NCBI GenBank assembly: GCA_016294165.1
Contig: JAEDCM010000025.1
Span: 1-22,978 of the forward strand
DNA: 22,978 nt
From: Anaeroplasmataceae bacterium
GTDB taxonomy: Bacteria > Bacillota_I > Bacilli_A > Acholeplasmatales > JAEDCM01
Direction of reading: 5' to 3'
The position numbers and the translations under genes were made by a program. Below are positions 7,828 to 14,692 of this stretch, piece by piece. How positions within the stretch are numbered: the stretch's first letter is position 1; every line of letters starts with the position of its first letter. The notes beneath the pieces were generated by a model that did no database searches, had not been told where the DNA came from, and saw only the letters and a list, made by a program, of their open reading frames with translations.

Positions 7828-8591
7828 AAAACATCATACATGCTTTTTAAAGCATTTTTTTCTAAACGCGAAACCTGAGCTTGGCTTATGCCTAAATCAT
7901 TTGCAATCTCCACTTGCGTTTTATCTTTAAAATATCTATCATGAATTATTGATTTTTGTCTTTCATCTAAATTTGATAGGGCAATATTCAACATTTTTTC
8001 TTTTTCCCAATTATCATCGATGCTATTATCATCGCTGATTTGATCAATTAATTCGATAACATCACTGCCATTATCATAGATTGGCGAAAAAATACTTACC
8101 GGATCTTGAATTGCTTCTAATGAACTTAAAACATCAATAGGATCTACCTCTAGTGCTGAAGCAATTTCATCAATTGTTGGTTCACGATGATGATCACGGA
8201 TAAATTGTTCCTTAAAGGACAAGGTTTTATAGGCAATATCCTTTAAAGATCGAGAAACGCGAATCGAACTATTATCTCTAATGTATCTTCTTATCTCTCC
8301 AATAATCATCGGAACGGCATAGGTAGAAAACTTGACATCGTGGGTAAAATCAAAATTATCAATGGCCTTTATTAAACCGATACAGCCAACTTGAAACAAA
8401 TCATCAGCTTGTTCATTTCTCTGTGAAAATTTTTTAATAACACTTAAAACAAGCTTCAAATTACCATTTATCATGAGATTTCTAGCCTCTTCATCCCCTT
8501 CTTTTATTCTAATCATCAATTCCTCCATTGTCTTTTGACTTAGAGTCTTTAAATCCGATGTTTTAATACCGGCAATACTAACCTTATACAT
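7806..8591 (-). CDS. sigG: RNA polymerase sporulation sigma factor SigG
   Basis: SigG directs late forespore transcription. The 261-residue protein shows region 2 with DDLFQVGCIGLIKAIDNFD and FSTYAVPMIIGEIRRYIRDN, then RVSRSLKDIAYK, a region 3 segment (EPTIDEIASAL), the IQDPVSIFSPIY segment typical of SigF/SigG, and a region 4 helix-turn-helix ending EIANDLGISQAQVSRLEK. These stretches closely match Bacillus SigG as remembered. The short N-terminal leader MYKVSIAGI also fits SigG rather than SigF. The start is placed at 8591 because AGGAG is seven bases upstream; the alternative ATG at 8597 is only one base away. It lies directly after sigE, the classical order, and has its own forespore-type promoter and a terminator. 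Confidence 0.95.
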   Translation of the reverse strand: MYKVSIAGIKTSDLKTLSQKTMEELMIRIKEGDEEARNLMINGNLKLVLSVIKKFSQRNEQADDLFQVGCIGLIKAIDNFDFTHDVKFSTYAVPMIIGEIRRYIRDNSSIRVSRSLKDIAYKTLSFKEQFIRDHHREPTIDEIASALEVDPIDVLSSLEAIQDPVSIFSPIYDNGSDVIELIDQISDDNSIDDNWEKEKMLNIALSNLDERQKSIIHDRYFKDKTQVEIANDLGISQAQVSRLEKNALKSMYDVLMDNNSI

Positions 8592-8612
8592 ACACATACT
8601 CCTTTCACTATT

Positions 8613-8642
8613 GAGTATGAGTATTTTTATTACTAAATATTC
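8613..8642 (-). promoter_or_regulatory. SigF/SigG-type promoter of sigG
   Basis: On the minus strand GAATA (8638-8642), an exact 18-base spacer and CATACTC (8613-8619). The known SigG consensus is gMATR-N18-CATNMTA; only the final base differs. It lies about 20 bases before the sigG start, matching the forespore expression known for sigG in Bacillus. Confidence 0.7.
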
Positions 8643-8661
8643 TTGCCTATATAAAAATAAA

Positions 8662-9354
8662 CTATTTAAATGATAACTTACTCTCTAATTCTTGTTTAAG
8701 TTTGCGTATTATTCGTTTTTCTAATCGAGAAATGTAGGATTGTGAGATTCCCAAAAAGATTGCGACATCTCTTTGCGTTAATGCCTCCATATCATATAGA
8801 CCAAATCTAAGTGATATTATCTCTTTTTCGCGAGGCTTTAAAGATTCAATCGCCTCATACATAATTCTTTGTTTTTCATTACCTTCAATTTCATTATATA
8901 TTTCTTCAGTATCGGTACCTAAAATATCCGACAACAACAATTCATTCCCATCACGATCGACATTCAAGGTTTCATCTAACGAAACTTCATTTTTAGATTT
9001 ACTAATCTTCCTTAAAAACATCAATATCTCATTTTCAATACATCTTGATGCATAGGTTGCTAGTTTAATGTTTTTTTCAACATTAAATGTTTGAACACCC
9101 TTGATAAGGCCCATTGATCCAATGGATATTAAATCCTCAATATTAACATTTGTTCCTTCAAATTTTTTAGCAATATAAACAACCAATCTTAGATTATGCT
9201 CAATCAAAACATTTCTTGCCTCAATTGAACCATTTTTAACCTCCTCAAGATATTTTCGTTCTGATTCCTCATCTAATGGTGGTGGTAACATATCATTACT
9301 ATGAATATATAATACATGCCTTTTAAATAATCTTTTAAGTAATTTTAAAATCAT
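8662..9354 (-). CDS. sigE: RNA polymerase sporulation sigma factor SigE (pro-SigE)
   Basis: SigE is the early mother-cell sigma factor, made as an inactive precursor. The 230-residue protein contains LPPPLDEESE, RNVLIEHNLRLVVYIAKKFE, NIEDLISIGSMGLIKGVQTF, KLATYASRCIENEILMFLR, DGNELLLSDILGTD and the region 4 helix ISQSYISRLEKRI, all characteristic of SigE rather than SigK. The pro-sequence ahead of the conserved Tyr-Ile is only about 15 residues, against 27 in Bacillus subtilis, but remains basic and hydrophobic (LLKRLFKR) as expected for membrane association. GGGGGAG precedes the ATG. The start overlaps the end of spoIIGA by 20 bases, so the sigma factor and its protease are coupled. Confidence 0.96.
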   Translation of the reverse strand: MILKLLKRLFKRHVLYIHSNDMLPPPLDEESERKYLEEVKNGSIEARNVLIEHNLRLVVYIAKKFEGTNVNIEDLISIGSMGLIKGVQTFNVEKNIKLATYASRCIENEILMFLRKISKSKNEVSLDETLNVDRDGNELLLSDILGTDTEEIYNEIEGNEKQRIMYEAIESLKPREKEIISLRFGLYDMEALTQRDVAIFLGISQSYISRLEKRIIRKLKQELESKLSFK

Positions 9355-10051
9355 TGTTCTCCCCCTTAAAAATTAATATATTTAATAAACACTCATATGA
9401 TGTTTTTCTAGTTGAAACATATACAAGTCTTTTATGCCATTTTTGATCTATTTTAATATAAAAATTATCACATAGATAAGCATTTAAATAATTATATCCA
9501 TCAATTGTATAATAAGGTATTTTAATGTTCTTTAAAAAACTAATTTTTTTATTTATGAAAACCACTGGTATATTTGTTTTTGGCTCTGCTAGGTCATTTC
9601 CAGTGTCTAAATATCCAATAAAATTATACGTTTTATTCTTATCTACAATTTTTATTTCATAATATAGATTTCTTTTTATTTTGTATACTCTAAAGCCATC
9701 TAGATATAAAATGAGTAACATCGAAATGATTAAAGATAAAAACAGTTTATTATCAGTACTATAATAAATTCCTCCTAAAATTACATTTAAAGAGTAATAG
9801 ATTATAAACAACTTAAAGGAATCCTTAATTTTAATTTTAAAAGACATTTTTAATATAAAAAAAATAATCAAATACTTAATGTCTTCTAACGGATAATTTA
9901 AATATAAATAATCATAAATATTTAATAAAATTACCCCTGCTATAAATAATACATTATTTCTTTTTATTTGCATAATTCTTTGACTTAATCTACTTAATAA
10001 AACATGAATAGCACTATTGATTAATAAATATAGTTCATAATAAATAACCAT
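9335..10051 (-). CDS. spoIIGA: Sigma-E processing aspartyl peptidase SpoIIGA
   Basis: SpoIIGA is the membrane-bound aspartic protease that cleaves pro-SigE when activated from the forespore. The N-terminal part (about residues 1-125) is strongly hydrophobic, with several membrane helices starting at VIYYELYLLINSAIHVLL, like the family start. The cytoplasmic half carries the catalytic motif as YLDTGNDLAEP (family DSGN), followed by PVVFINKK. At about 238 residues it is shorter than the Bacillus protein (about 309), with the reduction mostly in the C-terminal half. The ATG at 10051 is preferred to the GTG at 10060 because GGTGA lies five bases before it. Assignment rests on the DTGN motif, topology and position directly before sigE. 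Confidence 0.9.
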   Translation of the reverse strand: MVIYYELYLLINSAIHVLLSRLSQRIMQIKRNNVLFIAGVILLNIYDYLYLNYPLEDIKYLIIFFILKMSFKIKIKDSFKLFIIYYSLNVILGGIYYSTDNKLFLSLIISMLLILYLDGFRVYKIKRNLYYEIKIVDKNKTYNFIGYLDTGNDLAEPKTNIPVVFINKKISFLKNIKIPYYTIDGYNYLNAYLCDNFYIKIDQKWHKRLVYVSTRKTSYECLLNILIFKGENNDFKIT

Positions 10052-10085
10052 TTTTATCACCGACTATATTTAATAAAAATTGAAT

Positions 10086-10118
10086 AAAAAAAAGTGTCGC
10101 ATTTATTTATACGACACT
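10086..10118 (-). terminator. Intrinsic terminator of the SGNH lipoprotein gene
   Basis: A 7-bp stem AGTGTCG/CGACACT (10093-10099 with 10112-10118) and a 12-base loop, followed on the minus strand by an eight-base T-run. It lies 18 bases after the stop codon. Confidence 0.85.
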
Positions 10119-10136
10119 CTTATATATTTACAATTT

Positions 10137-11894
10137 TTATGCTTCGATAGCATCTCCTGTAATATTAAATGTTACATTAGTAAACTCAACTGTTGTTCCG
10201 CGGTTAGCAAACATTCCAATATACATATAGTTTGTATCAGTTACTGTTAATGGGAAGTCTAAATATTCTTGAGTATATGTAGTTCCTTTATAAACAGTTT
10301 CAACTGTTATCTTTTGCCCTAGACGTGTAATGGTAAATTGCGCTTCATCATCAACTGCATAAAATGCACCTGAATATACATCACTTGATTTAGTAAGAGT
10401 AGTTTTGCTATCTCTACTCCATCCAACAGTTAATCCATCAGCTGGTGTACTATTACATAAGAATCCTGCGGCTACGTAATTTCCAATAATTCCTGCATTT
10501 TTTACAGGTAAATAGCAATCATCTCTTAACATTAGTCCAAATCCTGCTTGTTTTGTATTTCCAGTTGTAAGCACTTTGGCAGAGGCAGTCATTGTAAAAT
10601 TCTTATTAACATCTACTTGAGTAAATAAGAATGCAAATCCATCAGCAGAATTGGCGAATTTACCTTTATTACTTCCACTTGCAAGAGTTTGCCCTACCTT
10701 AAACACACCTTCACTTGTTTCTTGAGCATAATATCCATTTGTGTTTGAACCATCGGCCGCAACAGCATCTGGTGTAGCTCCTGTATCTCCAAAGGCTGTA
10801 CCATAGAATCCATCTGTTGTTGTTGTGAAAAATTCTTTTGGAGAATATCCAGCTAAATTTGGAGCTGAATAATCTACATATGTATAACTGCTATTAACAA
10901 CTAAATCAGTTTCCTTTGTTGGAGCTGTGATATCTGTTAAAACATGGCTAGCTAAATCGCAAGTTTTACCCTTTAATTCATTGGCAAACATATAAGCAAC
11001 CATCTTTGCACCATAGATATTTAAATGTGTTTTATCTACAGTATTTGCATCCGCAATAATAGTTGTATTATCTGTATCCTTCATTCCACCAGTCATTGCA
11101 TGAAGATATTTAGCTTCCTCAAATGTTAATTCAGTATATAAATCCTTCGTTAATTTTGTTAAATCTATATATACTAATCCTTTTTCAGTTGCTAGATCAA
11201 TAATTGCTTGTGAATAATTTCCAGTAGCAGTGATATGAGCTGAATCACCAGTATAGTCATTTGAAGTATTAGCTCTTACAATTGGAGTAGCTAAGATTGG
11301 TGTTGCACCAGCTTCAACTGCTTTAACAATATAATTGTTATATAAGCTATATTTGAATGAGTTTGGATCATCTAATGGTAATGTGGCATCAGTAAAACGA
11401 GCACTATCATCGCTCTTTTCATCATTATGTCCAAATCCAATAATTAAATAATCCCCTGCTCCAATATTGTTCCATAAAGCAATGTAATTTGTTTCAGTTG
11501 TAAAGCTCTTAGAACTTCTACCTGATAATGCATAATTTGTAAATCTGATTGAAGAATCAAAATAGTTTGCTAATTGTGTTCCATATCCATAACGTGGATA
11601 ATAATATGTTGTATCATTAAATGCACATAACGTTGAATCTCCAATAATAAATACATCTGTTTTAGTTTCAACTGTTGTTACTTTAGTAGTAGTTGGCGCT
11701 TTTGTAGTTGTAGTTGGCGCTTTTGTTGTGACTGTTGTTGGCGCTTTTGTTGTGACTGTTGTTGGCGCTTTTGTTGTGACTGTTGTTGGCGCTTTTGTTG
11801 TTACTGTTGTAGTTGTTGTTTTTTTATCATTTCCACAAGCCGCAAAAACAAATAAAACACCTAACATTATAAACAATGTTAATATTTTTTTCAT
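10137..11894 (-). CDS. SGNH/GDSL esterase lipoprotein (rhamnogalacturonan acetylesterase type)
   Basis: This is a 585-residue surface lipoprotein. Residues 1-19 are a signal peptide with lipobox FAAC (C20). Residues 26-79 form a Thr/Lys/Ala/Pro stalk with four near-perfect APTTVTTK units. The catalytic SGNH domain covers about 79-315: block I GDST (S87), block II glycine in SGRSS (G125), block III GFGHND (N157) and block V DKTH (D287, H290). This matches acetylesterases of the rhamnogalacturonan/carbohydrate esterase family 12 type. The C-terminal part (about 345-585) looks like a beta-sandwich, with FTMTASAKV and AGFGLMLRDD, perhaps carbohydrate-binding. The likely job is deacetylating pectic or other polysaccharides at the cell surface, consistent with the GH28-like gene elsewhere in the window. 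GGAGG precedes the ATG by six bases. The substrate is inferred. Confidence 0.85.
   Translation of the reverse strand: MKKILTLFIMLGVLFVFAACGNDKKTTTTTVTTKAPTTVTTKAPTTVTTKAPTTVTTKAPTTTTKAPTTTKVTTVETKTDVFIIGDSTLCAFNDTTYYYPRYGYGTQLANYFDSSIRFTNYALSGRSSKSFTTETNYIALWNNIGAGDYLIIGFGHNDEKSDDSARFTDATLPLDDPNSFKYSLYNNYIVKAVEAGATPILATPIVRANTSNDYTGDSAHITATGNYSQAIIDLATEKGLVYIDLTKLTKDLYTELTFEEAKYLHAMTGGMKDTDNTTIIADANTVDKTHLNIYGAKMVAYMFANELKGKTCDLASHVLTDITAPTKETDLVVNSSYTYVDYSAPNLAGYSPKEFFTTTTDGFYGTAFGDTGATPDAVAADGSNTNGYYAQETSEGVFKVGQTLASGSNKGKFANSADGFAFLFTQVDVNKNFTMTASAKVLTTGNTKQAGFGLMLRDDCYLPVKNAGIIGNYVAAGFLCNSTPADGLTVGWSRDSKTTLTKSSDVYSGAFYAVDDEAQFTITRLGQKITVETVYKGTTYTQEYLDFPLTVTDTNYMYIGMFANRGTTVEFTNVTFNITGDAIEA
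11690..11806 (-). repeat. 24-base tandem repeat encoding APTTVTTK stalk units
   Basis: Four consecutive near-identical 24-base units and a degenerate fifth encode the threonine-rich stalk of the esterase lipoprotein. Exact repetition makes length variation by slippage plausible. Confidence 0.85.
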
Positions 11895-11920
11895 AATTTA
11901 CCTCCATAATCGATAATAAA

Positions 11921-11929
11921 ATTATAACA
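11921..11929 (-). promoter_or_regulatory. Extended -10 promoter of the SGNH lipoprotein gene
   Basis: TGTTATAAT (11921-11929, minus strand) is an extended -10 element 26 bases before the start codon. There is no good -35 box, which suggests dependence on an activator. Confidence 0.5.
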
Positions 11930-11946
11930 TTCTCAATTACAAAAAT

Positions 11947-12029
11947 TTTACATTAATTAAAAAAGCTATTATCTATTTACATTTTATTTACATTTTAAAA
12001 TTTCTATGTTTTTACGTTTTATTTACATT
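11947..12029 (-). promoter_or_regulatory. TTTACA direct-repeat cluster upstream of the SGNH lipoprotein gene
   Basis: TTTACA occurs at 11947-11952, 11976-11981, 11987-11992 and 12022-12027, with a TTTACG variant at 12011-12016. Two pairs are spaced exactly 11 bases. Such 11-base-period hexamers resemble PhoP/OmpR-family response regulator sites. The rest of the roughly 260-base gap to arsC is plain AT-rich sequence with no other recognised feature. Confidence 0.35.
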
Positions 12030-12154
12030 AAAAAATCAATTATAATTTGTTTTTTTATTTTTTTATAAAAAAATGAACGAACAATATTTATTAATAATTT
12101 TACTATATGAAGAATCATCACATATACATAAAAACCAATGATTTAAGTTAGTGC

Positions 12155-12544
12155 TTATTGTAGTTTATCTTTTAATTCAAGAATGTTTTTTTCTATTTTT
12201 CTAATAACACTGATGAATTCATCATCACTTTTACCACTTGGATCATCTAATTCCCAATTATCATCGAAGGCTCTATTAATAAATGGACAACCAACGTTAC
12301 ATCCCATTGAAATTGCAATATCCGGTTTTGGAATATCGCTTATTGTCTTACTATATTGTGTTTTCTCCATATCAATATTATAAAGTTTTTTCATTAATCT
12401 TACAGCATCTTGATTTATTTTTTCTTTTGTATTCGTACCAGCAGAATAACTTTCAAAAACATCCGATGCATATTTTTTGCCAAGCGCTTCTGCTATTTGA
12501 CTCCTACAGGAATTATGAACACATATAAAGGCCACCTTTTTCAT
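12155..12544 (-). CDS. arsC: Arsenate reductase ArsC (thioredoxin-coupled, LMW phosphatase fold)
   Basis: This 129-residue protein belongs to the low-molecular-weight tyrosine phosphatase-like arsenate reductases that turn arsenate into arsenite. The P-loop CVHNSCRSQ holds the nucleophile C8 and C13. SAGT follows, and a redox cysteine pair lies in MGCNVGCPF; the DDPSG motif carries the general acid aspartate. The pair spacing is shorter than in the plasmid pI258 enzyme but is seen in clostridial-type homologs. Its ATG overlaps the TAA of the restored DUF5714 frame (TAATG), and its GGAGG site lies inside that frame. No arsenite efflux pump (ArsB or Acr3) is in this window, so export must be encoded elsewhere. 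Confidence 0.92.
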   Translation of the reverse strand: MKKVAFICVHNSCRSQIAEALGKKYASDVFESYSAGTNTKEKINQDAVRLMKKLYNIDMEKTQYSKTISDIPKPDIAISMGCNVGCPFINRAFDDNWELDDPSGKSDDEFISVIRKIEKNILELKDKLQ

Positions 12545-12682
12545 TAAATACCTCCATTATAAAACGGACACTTATCTTTTATACATTGTAAATTTCTATT
12601 ATTAAAATCACATTTTGTAATATCTAGTTCCATATTAATTCCATACTTTTCTTTAAAAAATTTTACTGCACTATTATCGATA
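12544..12682 (-). pseudogene. Frameshifted C-terminal part of the DUF5714-like gene
   Basis: In a different frame from the upstream open frame, the minus strand reads on from the break near 12679-12686 as DNSAVKFFKEKYGI and then CDFNNRNLQCIKDKCPFY, ending at a TAA (12544-12546) that overlaps the arsC ATG. The cysteine-rich tail and the coupled junction show that this is the original 3' end of the gene. A single-base loss or two-base gain, real or a sequencing error, explains the break. Confidence 0.8.
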
Positions 12683-13112
12683 TAAAAGCATTTCTTTTAC
12701 AACATCGAGGCCCACCAATTTTACTCATCTCATTTATAACACTAGAAGTGTATTCCATATGATCCTTATAAAAACTATCATCTGATAAAGGGCCACTGTT
12801 ATGTATTATTGAAAGGGCAGCACCTAATGAGGATGTTGAACCACATATCCCCCAATTTCCACACATTGCCCCAGGCATCTTTTTTGTTCTTTCAGCCAAT
12901 ATGTTTAATGCATCATATAAATCGATATCTCCACCTGAGTTTCTATATGCAGTTAAAAATGCTCCACCATCTAAAAAATGGTGTTCTGGTCCATGGATAT
13001 TTATATAATCATTTTGCATAATAAGCTTTGAAATTTTTAAAGGATCTTTTAAACTTATATTAAGTAATTCTTTTCTAATCAAATTATACTTTTCATCTAA
13101 CGAATATTGCAT
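12663..13112 (-). CDS. DUF5714-like protein, truncated by frameshift
   Basis: The 149-residue open frame resembles the uncharacterised DUF5714 family known from anaerobes. Conserved-looking blocks are INIHGPEHHFLDGGAFLTAY, KMPGAMCGNWGICGSTSS and GGPRCCKRNAF. The open frame then ends with IISIVQ-like residues unlike the family, while a shifted frame continues with a cysteine-rich tail for about 45 more codons. Histidines and multiple cysteines (C-x5-C, CC, and four more in the tail including C-x4-C) suggest metal or cluster binding; the function is unknown. It lies between arsR and arsC with TAATG overlaps on both sides, so it is part of an arsenic-responsive operon. The family name is from motif memory. 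Confidence 0.7.
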   Translation of the reverse strand: MQYSLDEKYNLIRKELLNISLKDPLKISKLIMQNDYINIHGPEHHFLDGGAFLTAYRNSGGDIDLYDALNILAERTKKMPGAMCGNWGICGSTSSLGAALSIIHNSGPLSDDSFYKDHMEYTSSVINEMSKIGGPRCCKRNAFISIIVQ

Positions 13113-13402
13113 TATTTAATTTCTCCTTTACATTCACATTCTTTTTGAAAAAAATTCATCAAATCATTTATTAATGATTTATTGCATGAATACATAATTT
13201 TTTTCCCATCTCTTTTTTGTTTTATTAAATCTGATTTTAATAATACTGAAAGATGATGTGATAAAGTTGCTTGCCCACAACTAACAAAATCTAAAAACTT
13301 ACAAGCACATATTTCATCGGTTTTATATAGAATCTTAACAATTTTTAATCTCGATTCATCTCCTAATGCCTTAAATAACGAACTTGCGATTGATTTATCC
13401 AT
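13112..13402 (-). CDS. arsR: ArsR/SmtB family metalloregulator
   Basis: This is a small winged-helix repressor of 96 residues. The N-terminal helices (SLFKALGDESRLKIVKIL) are typical of the ArsR family, and the recognition helix is in QATLSHHLSVLLKSDLI. Candidate arsenite ligands are the cysteines in EICACKFLDF, at the position of the classic ELCVC motif, helped by Cys in VSCGQ and a C-terminal CECK. It should repress its own operon until As(III) or a similar thiophilic metal binds. A TTGACA promoter and a 10-bp inverted repeat lie directly upstream. The stop overlaps the next start as TAATG. Confidence 0.9.
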   Translation of the reverse strand: MDKSIASSLFKALGDESRLKIVKILYKTDEICACKFLDFVSCGQATLSHHLSVLLKSDLIKQKRDGKKIMYSCNKSLINDLMNFFQKECECKGEIK

Positions 13403-13418
13403 ATTGCACCTTCTTTCA

Positions 13419-13456
13419 TATCGATATTCATCAATATATTATTGTAAATATCGATA
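13419..13456 (-). promoter_or_regulatory. Candidate ArsR operator
   Basis: A perfect 10-bp inverted repeat, TATCGATATT (13419-13428) and AATATCGATA (13447-13456), has an 18-base spacer. One arm lies between the -35 and -10 boxes and the other just downstream of -10, ideal for repression. Confidence 0.6.
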
Positions 13457-13464
13457 GTTGTCAA
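13436..13464 (-). promoter_or_regulatory. SigA-type promoter of the ars operon
   Basis: Perfect TTGACA (13459-13464), a 17-base spacer and TAATAT (13436-13441) on the minus strand. It lies 34 bases before the arsR start. Confidence 0.65.
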
Positions 13465-13491
13465 TAAAAAAACCATAGAAAATTCTATGGT
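13463..13491 (-). terminator. Intrinsic terminator of proC
   Basis: ACCATAGA/TCTATGGT stem (13472-13479 with 13484-13491) with a 4-base loop, then a seven-base T-run on the minus strand. It starts ten bases after the proC stop codon. Confidence 0.85.
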
Positions 13492-13500
13492 CTAACTTTA

Positions 13501-14295
13501 CTATTCATCTTTTCCAAGTTCATAAGCTCTTTTAACGCATTTTTCAAGAGCTTCATTAACCAAACCATCTAAATCACGTTCATCAAACACATTAACACCA
13601 CAGATTGTTGTACCTCCCGGACTACAAACATCTTTAATTAAATCTTTGATATCACGATTGCTTTCAAGAATCATCTTAGCACTTCCGATAACTGAATTAC
13701 ACACTAGTTTTTTAGCTTCTTCTAACGAAAATCCATTATCTAATCCATATTTAATAAAGCTATTTATAAAGTAATATACATAAGCTGGTGATGAACCATT
13801 TAAAGCAATTACTTCATTCATTTTACTTTCAGGAATTACTTGATATTCACCAATGCCACTTAAAATACTTAAAACTAGATTTTCCTCTTCTTCAGTTAAT
13901 GAATCAAAAGAAACTGCACTCATTCCAGAATTGATTAATGCTGGAGTGTTTGGCATTACACGAACAAATTTTACATTGTTTAAATAATTAGATAGTTTTT
14001 TTGTGGAAACACCAGCCATGATAGTAATAATGATTTTTCCACTTAAATCAACTTCTTTTAAACACGATAATGCATCATCTAATTGTTGGGGTTTAATAGA
14101 TAATAAAACAATATCACTAAGATTAAACATCTCTAAAACATTAGCTAATTTAAATCCTTCATTTAAATACTTATTAGCTAAATCTTCATTTTTTTCACTT
14201 ATAATAATCTCATTTTTACTAAAAATATTACTTTTAATGGCACCATACATAATGGCACTTCCCATTTTTCCGGCACCTAAAATTCCGAATTTCAT
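13501..14295 (-). CDS. proC: Pyrroline-5-carboxylate reductase
   Basis: ProC performs the last step of proline synthesis, reducing pyrroline-5-carboxylate with NAD(P)H. The 264-residue protein starts with the Rossmann motif FGILGAGKMGSAI and contains ILLSIKPQQL, VRVMPNTPALINSGMSAV, ALNGSSPAYVYYFI and the family signature region DVCSPGGTTICGVNVFDE. The length is normal. It appears to be transcribed alone or with the small membrane protein upstream, separated from it by a terminator and closed by its own. proA and proB are not in this window. Confidence 0.95.
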   Translation of the reverse strand: MKFGILGAGKMGSAIMYGAIKSNIFSKNEIIISEKNEDLANKYLNEGFKLANVLEMFNLSDIVLLSIKPQQLDDALSCLKEVDLSGKIIITIMAGVSTKKLSNYLNNVKFVRVMPNTPALINSGMSAVSFDSLTEEEENLVLSILSGIGEYQVIPESKMNEVIALNGSSPAYVYYFINSFIKYGLDNGFSLEEAKKLVCNSVIGSAKMILESNRDIKDLIKDVCSPGGTTICGVNVFDERDLDGLVNEALEKCVKRAYELGKDE

Positions 14296-14310
14296 TTTAT
14301 CCCATCCTTT

Positions 14311-14338
14311 AAAAAAAAGATAATCATACGATTATCTT
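14311..14338 (-). terminator. Intrinsic terminator of the small membrane protein gene
   Basis: AAGATAATC/GATTATCTT 9-bp stem (14317-14325 with 14330-14338), a 4-base loop and an eight-base T-run on the minus strand. It overlaps the stop codon at 14337-14339. Confidence 0.8.
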
Positions 14339-14594
14339 ATAAGAAATTTGTTACGATAAATAAAACCACAATTATCCAATAAATTACTTGCCATACTAGT
14401 TTTTTATTACAAACAAAGAAATATGCAGTAAAAGCTAATGCAATATAAGCACAAATTAGAGAAACTTGTGATAATAAGCTTCCAACCTCACCTAAATCTA
14501 AGTCTAATTTAGCAAGTAAGAATAGACCTGCAGTAATACACATACTTACAAAAGCAATTAAACCAACTAAATTTTCATTACTCTTTTTTGACAT
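14337..14594 (-). CDS. Small three-helix membrane protein, function unknown
   Basis: The protein has about 85 residues from the ATG at 14594, which has GGAGG seven bases upstream; upstream in-frame starts lack this. After a short charged leader (MSKKSNENL) there are three hydrophobic segments, about residues 10-26, 42-60 and 65-84. The first loop is acidic (KLDLDLGEVG). No recognisable domain is present. It has its own consensus promoter and terminator, so it is probably a real, single-gene transcription unit. I do not recognise the family. Confidence 0.7.
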   Translation of the reverse strand: MSKKSNENLVGLIAFVSMCITAGLFLLAKLDLDLGEVGSLLSQVSLICAYIALAFTAYFFVCNKKLVWQVIYWIIVVLFIVTNFL

Positions 14595-14620
14595 ATTTGC
14601 CCCTCCTTTTAACAATTAAT

Positions 14621-14649
14621 ATTATAATAGAATACTATGATAAAGTCAA
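14621..14649 (-). promoter_or_regulatory. SigA-type promoter of the small membrane protein gene
   Basis: TTGACT (14644-14649), a 17-base spacer and TATAAT (14621-14626) on the minus strand. This is one of the best consensus matches in the window. Confidence 0.75.
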
Positions 14650-14664
14650 AACTTTTATTCATTA

Positions 14665-14692
14665 AAGTAAAAAAGGGATATAAAGTCCCTTT
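14665..14692 (-). terminator. Intrinsic terminator of the MORN gene
   Basis: AAAGGGA/TCCCTTT stem (14672-14678 with 14686-14692) followed by T-rich sequence on the minus strand. It overlaps the stop codon at 14691-14693. Confidence 0.75.

Noticed and set aside
10093..10118. TGTCG motifs upstream of spoIIGA as a Spo0A box
   Set aside because: The bases belong to the stem of the terminator of the previous gene and do not match TGTCGAA.
12183..12528. Plus-strand open frames opposite arsC
   Set aside because: They are shadows of arsC, which has complete family motifs on the minus strand.
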